A program made the position numbers and the translations under genes. From assembly GCA_036250225.1 (NCBI GenBank), contig JAPZLL010000039.1, forward strand, positions 124,001 to 188,000: 64,000 nucleotides of DNA, read 5' to 3'. Under the pieces are notes generated by a model. The model saw only the letters and a list, made by a program, of their open reading frames with translations, made no database searches and was not told the DNA's origin. Position 1 is the first letter of the stretch. The number at the start of each line of letters is the position of its first letter. The stretch comes from Cercophora sp. LCS_1. Lineage: Eukaryota > Ascomycota > Sordariomycetes > Sordariales > Lasiosphaeriaceae. Of this stretch, positions 12,255-21,245 are shown piece after piece.

Positions 12255-12845
12255 GATGCCAGAATGATTGACTTCCCAGTCTACCAATCGGCCAACCTTG
12301 GGAGCGACAAGTCGAGGACTGATTTTTTGGGTCGTTCGCTTGCAGGGAACGGGGGAAGGCCCGCCAACTCCTGGGTCACTGTGGAGAGCGCACTGTGTTC
12401 AGACTGTGCAACCATCCTCAGAAGGAAAGAGCGATTGCTGACACGAGGGTTGGTTCTCTTGATAGTGTGGGGGCGTCCCGCTGTGTGCCTGGAAGGGTCG
12501 AACGCTCTCCTGCAGAAGCTAATTGGCGCTCCTGGCACTTGGCGAGCGCCTGGAGTTCAGGGGGGGCGGATGCAACCCAAGCAGGAGTGTTGGGCAACAT
12601 GGCGCAAACCAGGTCAAGGATCGGAGTTTTGGTCCGGCACACGCTAGTACAGCCCCTGATGAACAACCAACGTCTTATCTGACTGGCTTGCGGTTCTTCG
12701 CGGCCGAGCAGAGACGTGACCACAAGTTTCGAGGTCCACCGGCCTTGACACCGCTTATCAAGTTTGCAGTCTTCCTCGAGTTGTGACACCAGCGTACCAC
12801 CGAGTCGGCCGACAACCTGCATACCTATCCACAGCAAGTTTCAAC
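12255..12845. promoter_or_regulatory. Divergent promoter region, acyltransferase / glycosyltransferase
   Basis: A 590-base region between two outward-facing cluster genes; no coding sequence is supported. It holds a perfect palindrome GTCGGCCGAC at 12804-12813, 33 bases before the glycosyltransferase start, and a second CGGCCG at 12701-12706. The core TCGGCCGA is shared with the palindrome at 9800-9811. Confidence 0.45.
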
Positions 12846-14255
12846 ATGGCGGTTTCATTGAAGCCCTTGATTGTCCTGACCTGCACCCCCGGCAAGGGAC
12901 ATACCAATCCTATCAAGATTCTCGCAAAGGTAAGAGAATGCCCTGACCATGAACCAACACCACTGATACCGTTCCAGGCCCTTGTTCTTGATGGGTACGA
13001 AGTCACCGCTGTTTCATCCAGCTACTACCGCAAGACCTTTGAGGATGTTGGCTGTAGCTACGTTGCCATCAAAGGTTATGGAGACTACTGGGATGGCGAG
13101 CGCGAGACGAGGTGGCCCGAGAGGGCTTTCATCCCTCCTGGACCGGAGCAATTTGCTTTCACCATCGAGCACAGCTTTGTCAGGGTCATCCCCGACCAGT
13201 TCGCCGCAGTCCAAAAGGCCATCCAGGGCCTGAAGGATAAAAATCCTGGCAGACCTGTGATTGTGCTCAACGAGTCCGCTTTCCTGGGCTCCCTCCCATT
13301 CAAGAGGGGCGCCAGAGGCGTGAAACCCGATGGCATTATCGGCCTCGGCATCAACCCCGTGAATCTCAACAGCAGGGACACCGCTCCGTTTGGACCCGGG
13401 CTCCCACCGCCCACGTCTGAAGCAGAAGTCGCCCAATATGCTGAGATACGGAAGCAAATCGAACACGGCTTTTACACCAAGGCCCAGGCGGCATTCAATG
13501 ATATCATGAAGGAACTCGGCGCTGCAGTCGATGATGGCTTCTGCTTCGATGCACCCTATCTGTGGCCAGATCGCTTTTTGCAAATGTGCCCCCCGTCAAC
13601 CCAGTACCCTCGCAGCGATGCACCCAAGTCCTTTAGCTACGCCGGAGGGTTACCAAAGCTTCCGGCAGATCCCAAAGCAACCCCTCCGGAGAGACCGTCC
13701 TGGTGGGGTGAGGTCATCTACAACCCGTCGAAGAAGGACATTGTCTTCGTTTGCCAGGGTACTGTAGTCTTTGACTACGCAACTCTGGTCATCCCAACGA
13801 TGGAGGCCCTCCAGGACCGGCCCAACACCCTTGTCGTTGTTGTTCTCGGGGAGCGAGGCGCTACACTCGACCCTAGCATCACGGTCCCTGAGAATGTCCG
13901 CGTTGCGGACTACATCCCCTTCGACGACATCTTGCCATTTGTGCATGTCTTTGTTGGGAATGGCGGATATGGTGGTGTTCAGCACAGCATCGCGCAGGGC
14001 ACCCCTCTTGTGGTAGCAGGCGACACCGAAGACAAGACTGAGATGTGCGCCATCGCGGCATGGGCCGGCGTTGCTGTCAATCTCAGGACGGGCAGGCCCA
14101 CGGTGGAAGCGCTTAGGGCCGGAATAGATGAGGTCCTGTCGAGCCCAAAGTACAAACGGGCTTGCCAGAAGATTCAGGACGAGATCAAGACTTTTGATCC
14201 TCTGAGAGTGGTAACTGCGAAGATTGATGAGGTGGTCGCAGGAGTCGAAGCCTGA
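12846..14255 (+). CDS. GT1 family glycosyltransferase (YjiC/MGT-like)
   Basis: GT-B fold glycosyltransferase of about 453 residues. Exons are 12846-12929 and 12978-14255. The 48-base intron (GTAAGA...TTCCAG) is a multiple of three with no stop, so an unspliced message would also be open. Splicing is preferred because it restores the smooth run ILAK-ALVLDGYEVTAVS. The N-terminal domain begins with PGKGHTNPI, matching the GHxxP loop of macrolide-type GT1 enzymes. The C-terminal donor domain has NGGYGGVQHSIAQGTPLVV and the D/E pair in GDTEDKTEM, closer to bacterial-style MGTs than to plant UGTs with a full PSPG box. The probable donor is a UDP-sugar and the acceptor a phenolic hydroxyl of the polyketide; both are inferred. 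It is the last recognisable cluster gene on the right. Confidence 0.92.
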   Translation: MAVSLKPLIVLTCTPGKGHTNPIKILAKVRECPDHEPTPLIPFQALVLDGYEVTAVSSSYYRKTFEDVGCSYVAIKGYGDYWDGERETRWPERAFIPPGPEQFAFTIEHSFVRVIPDQFAAVQKAIQGLKDKNPGRPVIVLNESAFLGSLPFKRGARGVKPDGIIGLGINPVNLNSRDTAPFGPGLPPPTSEAEVAQYAEIRKQIEHGFYTKAQAAFNDIMKELGAAVDDGFCFDAPYLWPDRFLQMCPPSTQYPRSDAPKSFSYAGGLPKLPADPKATPPERPSWWGEVIYNPSKKDIVFVCQGTVVFDYATLVIPTMEALQDRPNTLVVVVLGERGATLDPSITVPENVRVADYIPFDDILPFVHVFVGNGGYGGVQHSIAQGTPLVVAGDTEDKTEMCAIAAWAGVAVNLRTGRPTVEALRAGIDEVLSSPKYKRACQKIQDEIKTFDPLRVVTAKIDEVVAGVEA

Positions 14256-14591
14256 GAGACCTATTTGGGACCATGTGTTCGATATTACTTGGTTGACGGC
14301 TGGAGTTGTGATGGTCTTTGCTATGAGTAGATCTGGCTCATATAGTATGCCCTGGACTTTGTTTTGCGAATCTGCTCAACTTTATATACTTGGACGCCCG
14401 CTGCTTTGCATTCACTCGGGACTATTTTGGGTACCATCAGAGTCTCGACATTCATGTCTGGCACGATGCAACCTGCAAGGACACTCATGACGCTGTAATC
14501 GGGGCCAAAAATGACAACCTCTCTTTGCGGGCTTGAAGCAGCAGTTCGCCATGGCCAAAAAGGAAAGATATAATGCAAAAGGAAACCCATT
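14256..14591. other. Intergenic gap, glycosyltransferase to tRNA
   Basis: No coding sequence is supported. The right end contains the short downstream region and T-run of the minus-strand tRNA gene. Confidence 0.5.
14577..14580 (-). terminator. RNA polymerase III T-run
   Basis: TTTT on the minus strand, 11 bases past the 3' end of the tRNA-Cys gene, suitable as a Pol III terminator. Another T-run lies further downstream. Confidence 0.6.
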
Positions 14592-14663
14592 AGGGCGAAA
14601 TGAGGATTGAACTCATGACCTACCGGACTGCAGCCGGTTGCTCTACCGCTGAGCTATTCGCCC
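14592..14663 (-). tRNA. tRNA-Cys (anticodon GCA)
   Basis: A full cloverleaf can be drawn. The acceptor stem is GGGCGAA/TTCGCCC. The D arm is GCTC-AGCGGTA-GAGC. The anticodon stem is ACCGG/CCGGT around loop CTGCAGT, with GCA in the middle. The T arm is ATGAG-TTCAATC-CTCAT. The discriminator base is T (U), as in eukaryotic tRNA-Cys. There is no intron. The A box (D arm) and B box (GGTTCAATCC-like T arm) are intact, and a T-run follows. It probably marks the right edge of the biosynthetic cluster. Confidence 0.96.
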
Positions 14664-15639
14664 TTGGATATTTCTATGAGTCAGAATTGTGGCATTTGAC
14701 GTTGTGGAGGTTGTGGATTTAGCCAACGTGACTTCAGTTGGGTCGGGAATTCCCCAAGTGGGGACAGCAGGTTGCCGCCTGGTGTCGCGGCAACGAAGGG
14801 GCACCCCTGAGTGGTGATAACATTGCGAGGGAGGATCGGCATGTTCTTTCTGTCACCGCATTCTCACAGTTGAAGGGCCAATCGTGCACGATGGGTGCAA
14901 TCGGAGTCTCTGCATTTCAAATCACACGCGAGAATTCGACGAAGCTCAACTCGCTTTGATTTATGCTGCACATATCATGTACTGTGTTTTCTGCGCTGCC
15001 GGAAGATATGTTCCAATCCTTCCGCCACCCCCCTTGTTTCCCCCTTGCCCTGAACGAACCGACCACCACCTTCAGGCATTATATCCAACCACACATCCCA
15101 TTCTCGAGTCATCCATCCCATTGAGCCATCAGTTGTCACGCTAGCGTGGGTCGAAAGTCGGATGGAAGAGTTGGATTGGAGTGTAGTTCGAGCTCAAGGG
15201 AGGGGCACTGGACAAACGTGAAGAGCGATCTCGGCTGTTGAGAAGAGCTTGGGGGCAGGGGATGCAATCGCTAGGATTGGGCGACGGGACTGGTGAGAAG
15301 ATGCCTTCGCGACGGTGCTCGCCCAGCTGAACAGATGCGATGAACACCCCGGCACCAGAGTGACAATTCGTCAAGAGGTTCTATGTCGGAAGAGAGAAGA
15401 CTGGAAGACACCGCAGGTGTAAAAGGAGGAGAATGCCACAGAAAGTGGTGGGCTAGACGGGTAGAGGAGGAAACTGTTTGCTGAGAGGATATCGTCGAAG
15501 ATCTTGTGGAAATCCGATGAAGCCGGCGAGTCTGTAGATCGAAGTGAAGCTGGGCCAAACCAACCAACGAGAAAACAGGTCGTCGGCGGCAGAGGCAGAA
15601 GGGGAGACTTACAGAAACAGCTCGTCTTGGCTTCCCCAG
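14664..15639. other. Intergenic region without recognised gene
   Basis: Only short, mutually overlapping open frames are present, with no family features. Nothing can be supported. Confidence 0.4.
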
Positions 15640-15790
15640 TCAAGGGTACTAGACCCCAGCACCACGATGAGGTGCGAGCTGATCGCTGGGGGGGCCCTCC
15701 CGAAGGAGAACCCCCACCAACCCTTCGGGGGGAGGTGGAAGGCTGGCGTCCTAGCCAGCGGCTACATCAGCTATATGCCCTGCTAGTAGC
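15640..15790. repeat. GC-rich palindromic segment
   Basis: Contains nested inverted sequences: GGGGGGCCCTCCCGAAGG with an imperfect partner CCCTTCGGGGGGAGG, and a perfect 6-base stem GCTGGC/GCCAGC around GTCCTA. CTAG-containing ends flank it (GGGTACTAGACCCC on the left, CTGCTAGTAGCTGG on the right). It looks like a small structured insertion such as a MITE-like repeat or structured RNA. It abuts the end of the coiled-coil reading frame and may have truncated it. Confidence 0.35.
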
Positions 15791-16305
15791 TGGATTGCCC
15801 ATGCATCCCTTGCCCTGGGGCTTCGGGGAAGGCAGGAACGCGTCCCGGGAGCTTGCTGAGGGCATCCCGCATCTCGGTAAGGAGTTGAATCATCGTATCC
15901 TCTGTCGACTTCGATCCCTCGCCTTTCACAGAGGCTTTGATCTCGGTCTTCAGACTTTCAAGGTCCTCGCGAGTCGGCAGCTTCTCCAGGACGGATTTCA
16001 GATCCAAACTCGCTTTCTTGTTCTCGCGAAGTGCGGCAGTATTGTCGCGCAAGTCGGTCCTCAAGTCAGAAAGGAGCTTGACGATCGACTCTTGCGGCTC
16101 AGGGACAGGACCCTGAATTGCAGTCGTAATCGATCGGACCGTTGTGGATCTCCTCAGCCTTGTCATTTTGTGCAGTCAGCGTAACTGTCATAACGGCAAG
16201 CCGCTCTGACACTGCACAGGGGAACCATGAAGGACGTGCTGCTCGGACAAAGTCAAAGAGCAGGTCGCAAATTGCAATGATAGGACCGGAGTCCTGGAAC
16301 TTCAT
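15783..16305 (-). pseudogene. Predicted coiled-coil protein, reading frame broken
   Basis: Two adjoining minus-strand frames look like one gene. The first begins at 16305 (MKFQDSGPIIAICDLLFDFV). The second, ending at 15783, has a strong heptad pattern (IVKLLSDLRTDLRDNTAALR) and runs on as charged helix to about residue 110. They overlap around 16090-16170 and differ by one base in frame. No GT-AG intron of suitable phase is apparent, so a small indel is likely. The frame ends at the edge of a GC-rich palindromic segment. The protein family is not recognised. A plus-strand open frame covers the same bases but shows no heptads or motif and was judged a shadow. Confidence 0.4.
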
Positions 16306-17499
16306 GTTGTCGGTTTGTTTCGGTCAAAAGTCGCAGTGTCGTGAACTGGGCATGAACCAAAAGGAGAAACGAAGAGGATTCGGGGGAGAGGAAGTGAATA
16401 AACCCCGGGCCTGCAAAGACTGCGCTTGCCGTTGACATTCCTTGTCACCGGGCAGCGACTGTCGTAATGGAAAGAGCCATGCTTCCCTTCCGGAAACTGT
16501 GGTCTTGCCTTGACTTTGTCAATCCCGGTCCATGTAAACTCGCCGGAATGAACGTTGCTGCTCGGGAGCTCACGCGCTTGCTAGTTTCGCAATATTCTGC
16601 TGGCCTAGATGCCATTGAATTTGTTGCGAAAGCAACTTCTACCTGGGCTGTTATGGACTTGTGGGGAGAATGACCTTGCGCCGTATACCTGCAAGCACAC
16701 CGCGTTCCGCCCCCCCCCACCACCTAAGTCCTCACTCTCGGGCTTTACAGCGTGATTTCCAGGTTGCTGGGTCTTTCACCTCCCTGCTCGTTCCATAACC
16801 GACACCAGTGAAAAGAACTCGGAAAGAACGATTGACCCATACAAGACTTCTCAAACCAATGCGATAGCGCCCCCTGCCTTCCCTGTAAGGCCATGCACGG
16901 GTCATGAGATGATGTGGAAATAACGTTCTAGTGGTCTTGGAATCTGTCAACGGGCGACGGAATAAGCCGTGTTCGTGGCTGGGTAAGCCGCCAGAGGCTG
17001 GTGCCGGCCATCCAGAAAGAGGGGTAACGGTCGGAAATCCCCACAATGATGGACACTGGTTTTGGAACACAACGAAGATAACTTCAATCAATTGAGCAAT
17101 TGTTTTGGCCACGGCCAACGATCTATTATCGCGTATATCGCGTGTTTTCGCTGTTGAGAGCCAAAGTCGACAGAATCGCACAGCAAGAGCCATCGTGCCG
17201 AGCGTTGGGTTGAAGACAGATGAGAGACTGCAATCTGGATACCTTTGCGGACAACCAGAGCCAGAGGCTCTCCACGATAACTTGAAATGAGGGAGCTTCC
17301 ACAAGTTGTCATGTCATGTGATCCAATAATCAATTCACGGTAGTTAGATTGCGATCTTGCGAACGGGTGGACGAACCTAAACCCTCTTTCACCCGGTAAG
17401 CTTTGATACGGCCCGATGACGACACAATATAACGGAAGGGATATTTTCCTGACATTCACCGATCCTCCCTGCATCGTGTCAACCCTCCCTTTGTAAAGA
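16306..17499. other. Intergenic region without recognised gene
   Basis: Overlapping short frames only; none has a recognisable domain. A C-rich run lies near 16710. The right part is the 5' flank of the F-box gene. Confidence 0.4.
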
Positions 17500-18600
17500 A
17501 TGAAGCTCATTCTTTTGACCCTTCGGCGCATCCTTCTTCCGGGATGCCATCAACGGAGGTTCTCGGCTCAGGAGCGATGCACCTTGAAGATACCGACCGA
17601 GCTTATCGACATGGTCCTCGAGCGCCTTCCGCCAGAATCGGCCGTTGCATTTTCTCTGACCTGCCGCTCTCTGTTCGTCAAGCATTTCCCCAAATCGCTT
17701 CAGTTGTCTGCTTCTGCAAGAGTAGCACTGCTGCAATGGCTTGAGCAAGACTTTCCCAATCTCTACTTTTGTCACGGCTGTGACCGCCTTCATCGGCGGG
17801 CAGTGGCGGGACGTGGGTTCGCAGCAACCTACAAATTCTACCGTGGGCCATGTGGCCTGGATACCAGAAGGCCCGGCTGGCACATTATGACTGAGAGCGT
17901 GTCGTCACACCAGCCTAACCTCACATTTTACTGGGTCCGGCTGATCATGAACCGCCATCTTTACGGGCCTCTCCATGGCCCGCCATTAGAGGATACCGCA
18001 GCGACCCATCGCAATTACAACCCTGTCCACAAGGTTGTCACCACAACTTCCAGTGACGCCAAGATTATCGATAACGAACTCTACGTCCATAGCATTACAG
18101 AAGTTCGGATCGACAGAAAGAGGGGAGGTACCACGCAGTCTTTGAGGACCTCCATCGACGTATTTGGCCCCACCATGGCTTGCCGTCACACCTGCGCGCG
18201 TGTCCGTTCCGTGCTAGGCCGCGATGAAGAATCTTCAAAGCCGTTTCGCTTGACCCCTGGGGTCCTGAGCTCATGCGATGTTTGCTTCACCGACTATCAG
18301 ATACGCATTTCCGTGGAGAGGCCTCCGGCACGCACGGCCCCGAGGTTTTTCCAACGGCAGCCGCCTATGGAAGACGAGGAATGGAGCATCGAAGTCGCCA
18401 GGTGGCACAATCTTGGGGCGTGTAGATCTCCGGATGATCCAAAATGGGTCAATGTTGTCACGGCGTCATACATCAGAACACGGGTGGAACGAAGGGCCAT
18501 GTGTGGTGCTGGGATGGTGCACAGGGTGTGGATGGAGGGGGGCCTGGGTTCGGCGCATGCCATGGAGGGAGCCAGGGCGTCGAACAACAGCGTCATTTAG
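17500..18600 (+). CDS. F-box protein
   Basis: Single-exon gene, 366 residues. The F-box lies at about residues 28-70 (LKIPTELIDMVLERLPPESA then SLTCRSLFVKHF). It is followed by a cysteine/histidine-containing stretch (FCHGCDRLHRR) that often follows the F-box in Sordariomycete F-box proteins. F-box proteins bind Skp1 and recruit substrates to SCF ubiquitin ligases; the substrate here is unknown. The C-terminal two thirds has no recognisable repeat and ends with a low-complexity tail (SNNSVI). It is transcribed towards the NmrA-like gene. Confidence 0.8.
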   Translation: MKLILLTLRRILLPGCHQRRFSAQERCTLKIPTELIDMVLERLPPESAVAFSLTCRSLFVKHFPKSLQLSASARVALLQWLEQDFPNLYFCHGCDRLHRRAVAGRGFAATYKFYRGPCGLDTRRPGWHIMTESVSSHQPNLTFYWVRLIMNRHLYGPLHGPPLEDTAATHRNYNPVHKVVTTTSSDAKIIDNELYVHSITEVRIDRKRGGTTQSLRTSIDVFGPTMACRHTCARVRSVLGRDEESSKPFRLTPGVLSSCDVCFTDYQIRISVERPPARTAPRFFQRQPPMEDEEWSIEVARWHNLGACRSPDDPKWVNVVTASYIRTRVERRAMCGAGMVHRVWMEGGLGSAHAMEGARASNNSVI

Positions 18601-18869
18601 GGTTTGACAACCTGGTGCAGGAAAGGCATTGTGCAGCAGGTTGTTTCTAACACTGGTCCAGATGTTCAGGAACTATGGAGGGCTGTAATCAAGCAAAGGA
18701 GCGCCATAAATCATGACATTTGAGGGTCAACGAACTCGAGAACTGCGGGAACTGCAATAGGCAATTTTTGTTCCTCCCGTCTGGCCTGAGGAGTTTGTGA
18801 CTTGCCTCTGGCAGATCTTGCAGAAACCGGGCCCCCAACCCCACAGGTGCTTGGTATTTCGCTCCTTCC

Positions 18870-19808
18870 CTACTCAAAAATTCCCTTGTTCTCCTCGACC
18901 CACTGCTCAAATTTCTTCCCAGGCCTGCCCAAAAACTTTTGCGTATTTGCGACCGACTTTTGGAACTCACCCTCCCGATACATGCCATCATTCTCGTTGA
19001 CCCTCCCCTCCAGGATGTCGTAAAACGTTTGCGCGACGGGCTCCGGGAGCCCCAAACCCTCCATCCAGATCTTGACGCCCTCTTCACGAGTAGGCGTCGT
19101 CACACTGATCTCCTTCCCAAGCACCTGGGCGATAATATCAACTGCCTCCTTCTGCTTCAAGACGTGGGGTGCCACAATCTCCTGGATGTGCTGACCCTCG
19201 AGAATGGCAGGTCCCTTGGCAAGAACCGTTCCGCAAACCTCTCCGACATCTCCAGGCGAGACATAATCGAACTTGGCGTCCGGGGCTTGCAGCTTGAGCT
19301 CCCCGGCGGCGATCATCTTGCCCCAGATGCGCGTGTTGGAAGCAAAGTACCCGCCACGGATCGCTGCAAACCCAGACGTCCCGAACACCTCGGTCAGGCT
19401 GTTCTCAACATGGGCATGGAAGAAGGAGATAATGTCGCTCTGGGGGATCTTGTCGAGCTCGAGCTGGATGCTGTAGCTACTGCAAAAGACGACGTACTCA
19501 ATTCCGGCAGCCTTGAGTGATTCGAGGCCGGCCTTCATGAAGTCGGGCGTCGCATAGGAGAGGTAGAGAAAAACGCGCGTCGCGCCGGTCTTGGCCACGG
19601 CATCTCGGAGGCTGTCAGGCTGCTCGATGTTCGCTTGGACTCGCTCGAAGCCGCGCTCTGATTCTTGCTCAGGAGAGAGGCCAGGGATGGGTTTGGTGGG
19701 GTCCCTCATGCCGAGGAAGACCTTGGCACCCTCCCTTTGGGCAGCAGTGGCGACAGCGGAGCCGACCTGCCCGGTTGGGCCGATGACGAGGATTTTGGGA
19801 GAGGACAT
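18870..19808 (-). CDS. NmrA-like NAD(P)-binding protein
   Basis: 312 residues, single exon, starting at MSSPKILVIGPTGQVGSAVA. The glycine-rich Rossmann motif GPTGQVGSA is at residues 10-18. The sequence has the NmrA/isoflavone-reductase pattern of an atypical short-chain dehydrogenase, without the canonical YxxxK. Other family landmarks are GFAAIRGGYFASN and YVSPGDVGEVC. Members act as redox sensors (NmrA) or as NAD(P)H-dependent reductases, and the actual role here cannot be decided. Upstream in-frame codons could add 21 residues, but the Rossmann start supports 19808. No functional link with the F-box gene is apparent. Confidence 0.88.
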   Translation of the reverse strand: MSSPKILVIGPTGQVGSAVATAAQREGAKVFLGMRDPTKPIPGLSPEQESERGFERVQANIEQPDSLRDAVAKTGATRVFLYLSYATPDFMKAGLESLKAAGIEYVVFCSSYSIQLELDKIPQSDIISFFHAHVENSLTEVFGTSGFAAIRGGYFASNTRIWGKMIAAGELKLQAPDAKFDYVSPGDVGEVCGTVLAKGPAILEGQHIQEIVAPHVLKQKEAVDIIAQVLGKEISVTTPTREEGVKIWMEGLGLPEPVAQTFYDILEGRVNENDGMYREGEFQKSVANTQKFLGRPGKKFEQWVEENKGIFE

Positions 19809-21245
19809 GACGGGTTGATGTTGGGCGTTGTATTGTGCAATACAATGCTCAAGGAGCCCTTGTTGAAGCAAGGTCGTGAGCGAGTCTCTTATACTCAGCG
19901 AGACTTGATGTGTCGTCGTCTAACTCTCAGCAAGCTCCCGAGCTGACTCCGTCAGGGGTTAAATCCTTCCGTTATAATTCCCGCCAACCCGTACTGCAAG
20001 GTCCCCCCGTGCATGGGTCATCCGTCGCCTGTTTGGCCAATGATGTCCTGTGATCAGTTGAAGATCTGGAATATGTTTCACTAGTGCAGCTTGTGCTACC
20101 GGCGGGATGGGCGCTAAGAGCGTGACGACAGTGGGAGGATGGCCAAGATCTTCGATGACTGGCTCTAGCTCTTCGCCCCATTCTTTTCTTTTTCCAGGCG
20201 AAGCGTGAGGGGTACGATCTTGGGAGGACAGGAGAACAGAGGGAAACCCCTGCCCTCAGGCACCAAGTAAAAAGACTGGACAGGCGCAAGACCCAGTCAA
20301 GGAAGGACGAATGGCTGTAGCATGGAAGCCGGAGTGCACAGAAGCAAAGTTCGGAGATGCAAAGCCCGAAAAGCATACTCGGGACGGTGGCCGAATCCTT
20401 CGAAGGCTGACGGAGGAGTGGCGGGAGCGCCACCCGCCCCTGGCGGAAGTTGCCGTTGTTCAACAATTAGTTATGAGCGCCACCGCCTGATCACAGAAAG
20501 TGACGGCCCGTGCCTCTGTCCCGTTGGCTGAACAGTATGAGAGGAGGGGAGCAAATATGGCCGTCCCTCCTTCAGGATTCGACTCTTTCCTAGGTCGGCG
20601 GATTTTACTGGTGTGATTGCTGCGCCCCCATGCAACTGGTGTCTGGTAGGCAGCATAAGGGGTGGGAGGGGGGTAGTTTTGCCTCACTTAAGGCCCACGT
20701 TCCATTTGCAACTGTCTTTGTTTGCAAGTCTCGACCGTGTTGAAGTCTCGTGGCCATTGTGCGAATTGGTATCGACGACAGTCATCGGGGACGGGCTTCT
20801 TTGACGAGAGACACATACAGTTGATGTGCCAGATGTCCACGTTTGTAAGGTGTTTGATGGTGTAAAACTTGGCCGCGCGGTGTCCCCTAGAACAGGGGGG
20901 ATGCGATGTTTTGCAGCGGGGAAAATTGGTGGGCAATGGAAGCAAAACGTGGGGTGGTCCTGGTCTGGGGCCAAACAGAAAATGTGGGATGTAAGGAATG
21001 TCGGAGGAATTGCTTAACATAGAATACGGTATGCGAGCTCTTAAGTGCTTCCAATCAGACCAAGGAAATTCTGAAATATCTTTGGGACAGTAATAGACCT
21101 GTTGGGTGAAGATACAGGGATTGACATCAGCTAAAAGACGTGTATTTTTGTTTTTCTTGTTGGCGGTTCCTGGTGTCGCGAACCTGGGCACCCCTGCACA
21201 TCATCCCCCGCAATCCTGACGACGCGCCTTCTCCAACTCATCACT
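19809..21245. other. Intergenic region without recognised gene
   Basis: 1.4 kb with only short overlapping frames on both strands and no domain signal. It contains the promoter of the NmrA-like gene and the 3' flank of the NLR gene. Confidence 0.4.

Noticed and set aside
12783..12845. Upstream start for the glycosyltransferase
   Set aside because: The extra 21 residues have no family similarity; the GT1 fold begins right after the ATG at 12846.
15504..16184. 226-codon plus-strand open frame
   Set aside because: Antisense to the heptad-rich coiled-coil frame and runs through the palindromic repeat; no motif.
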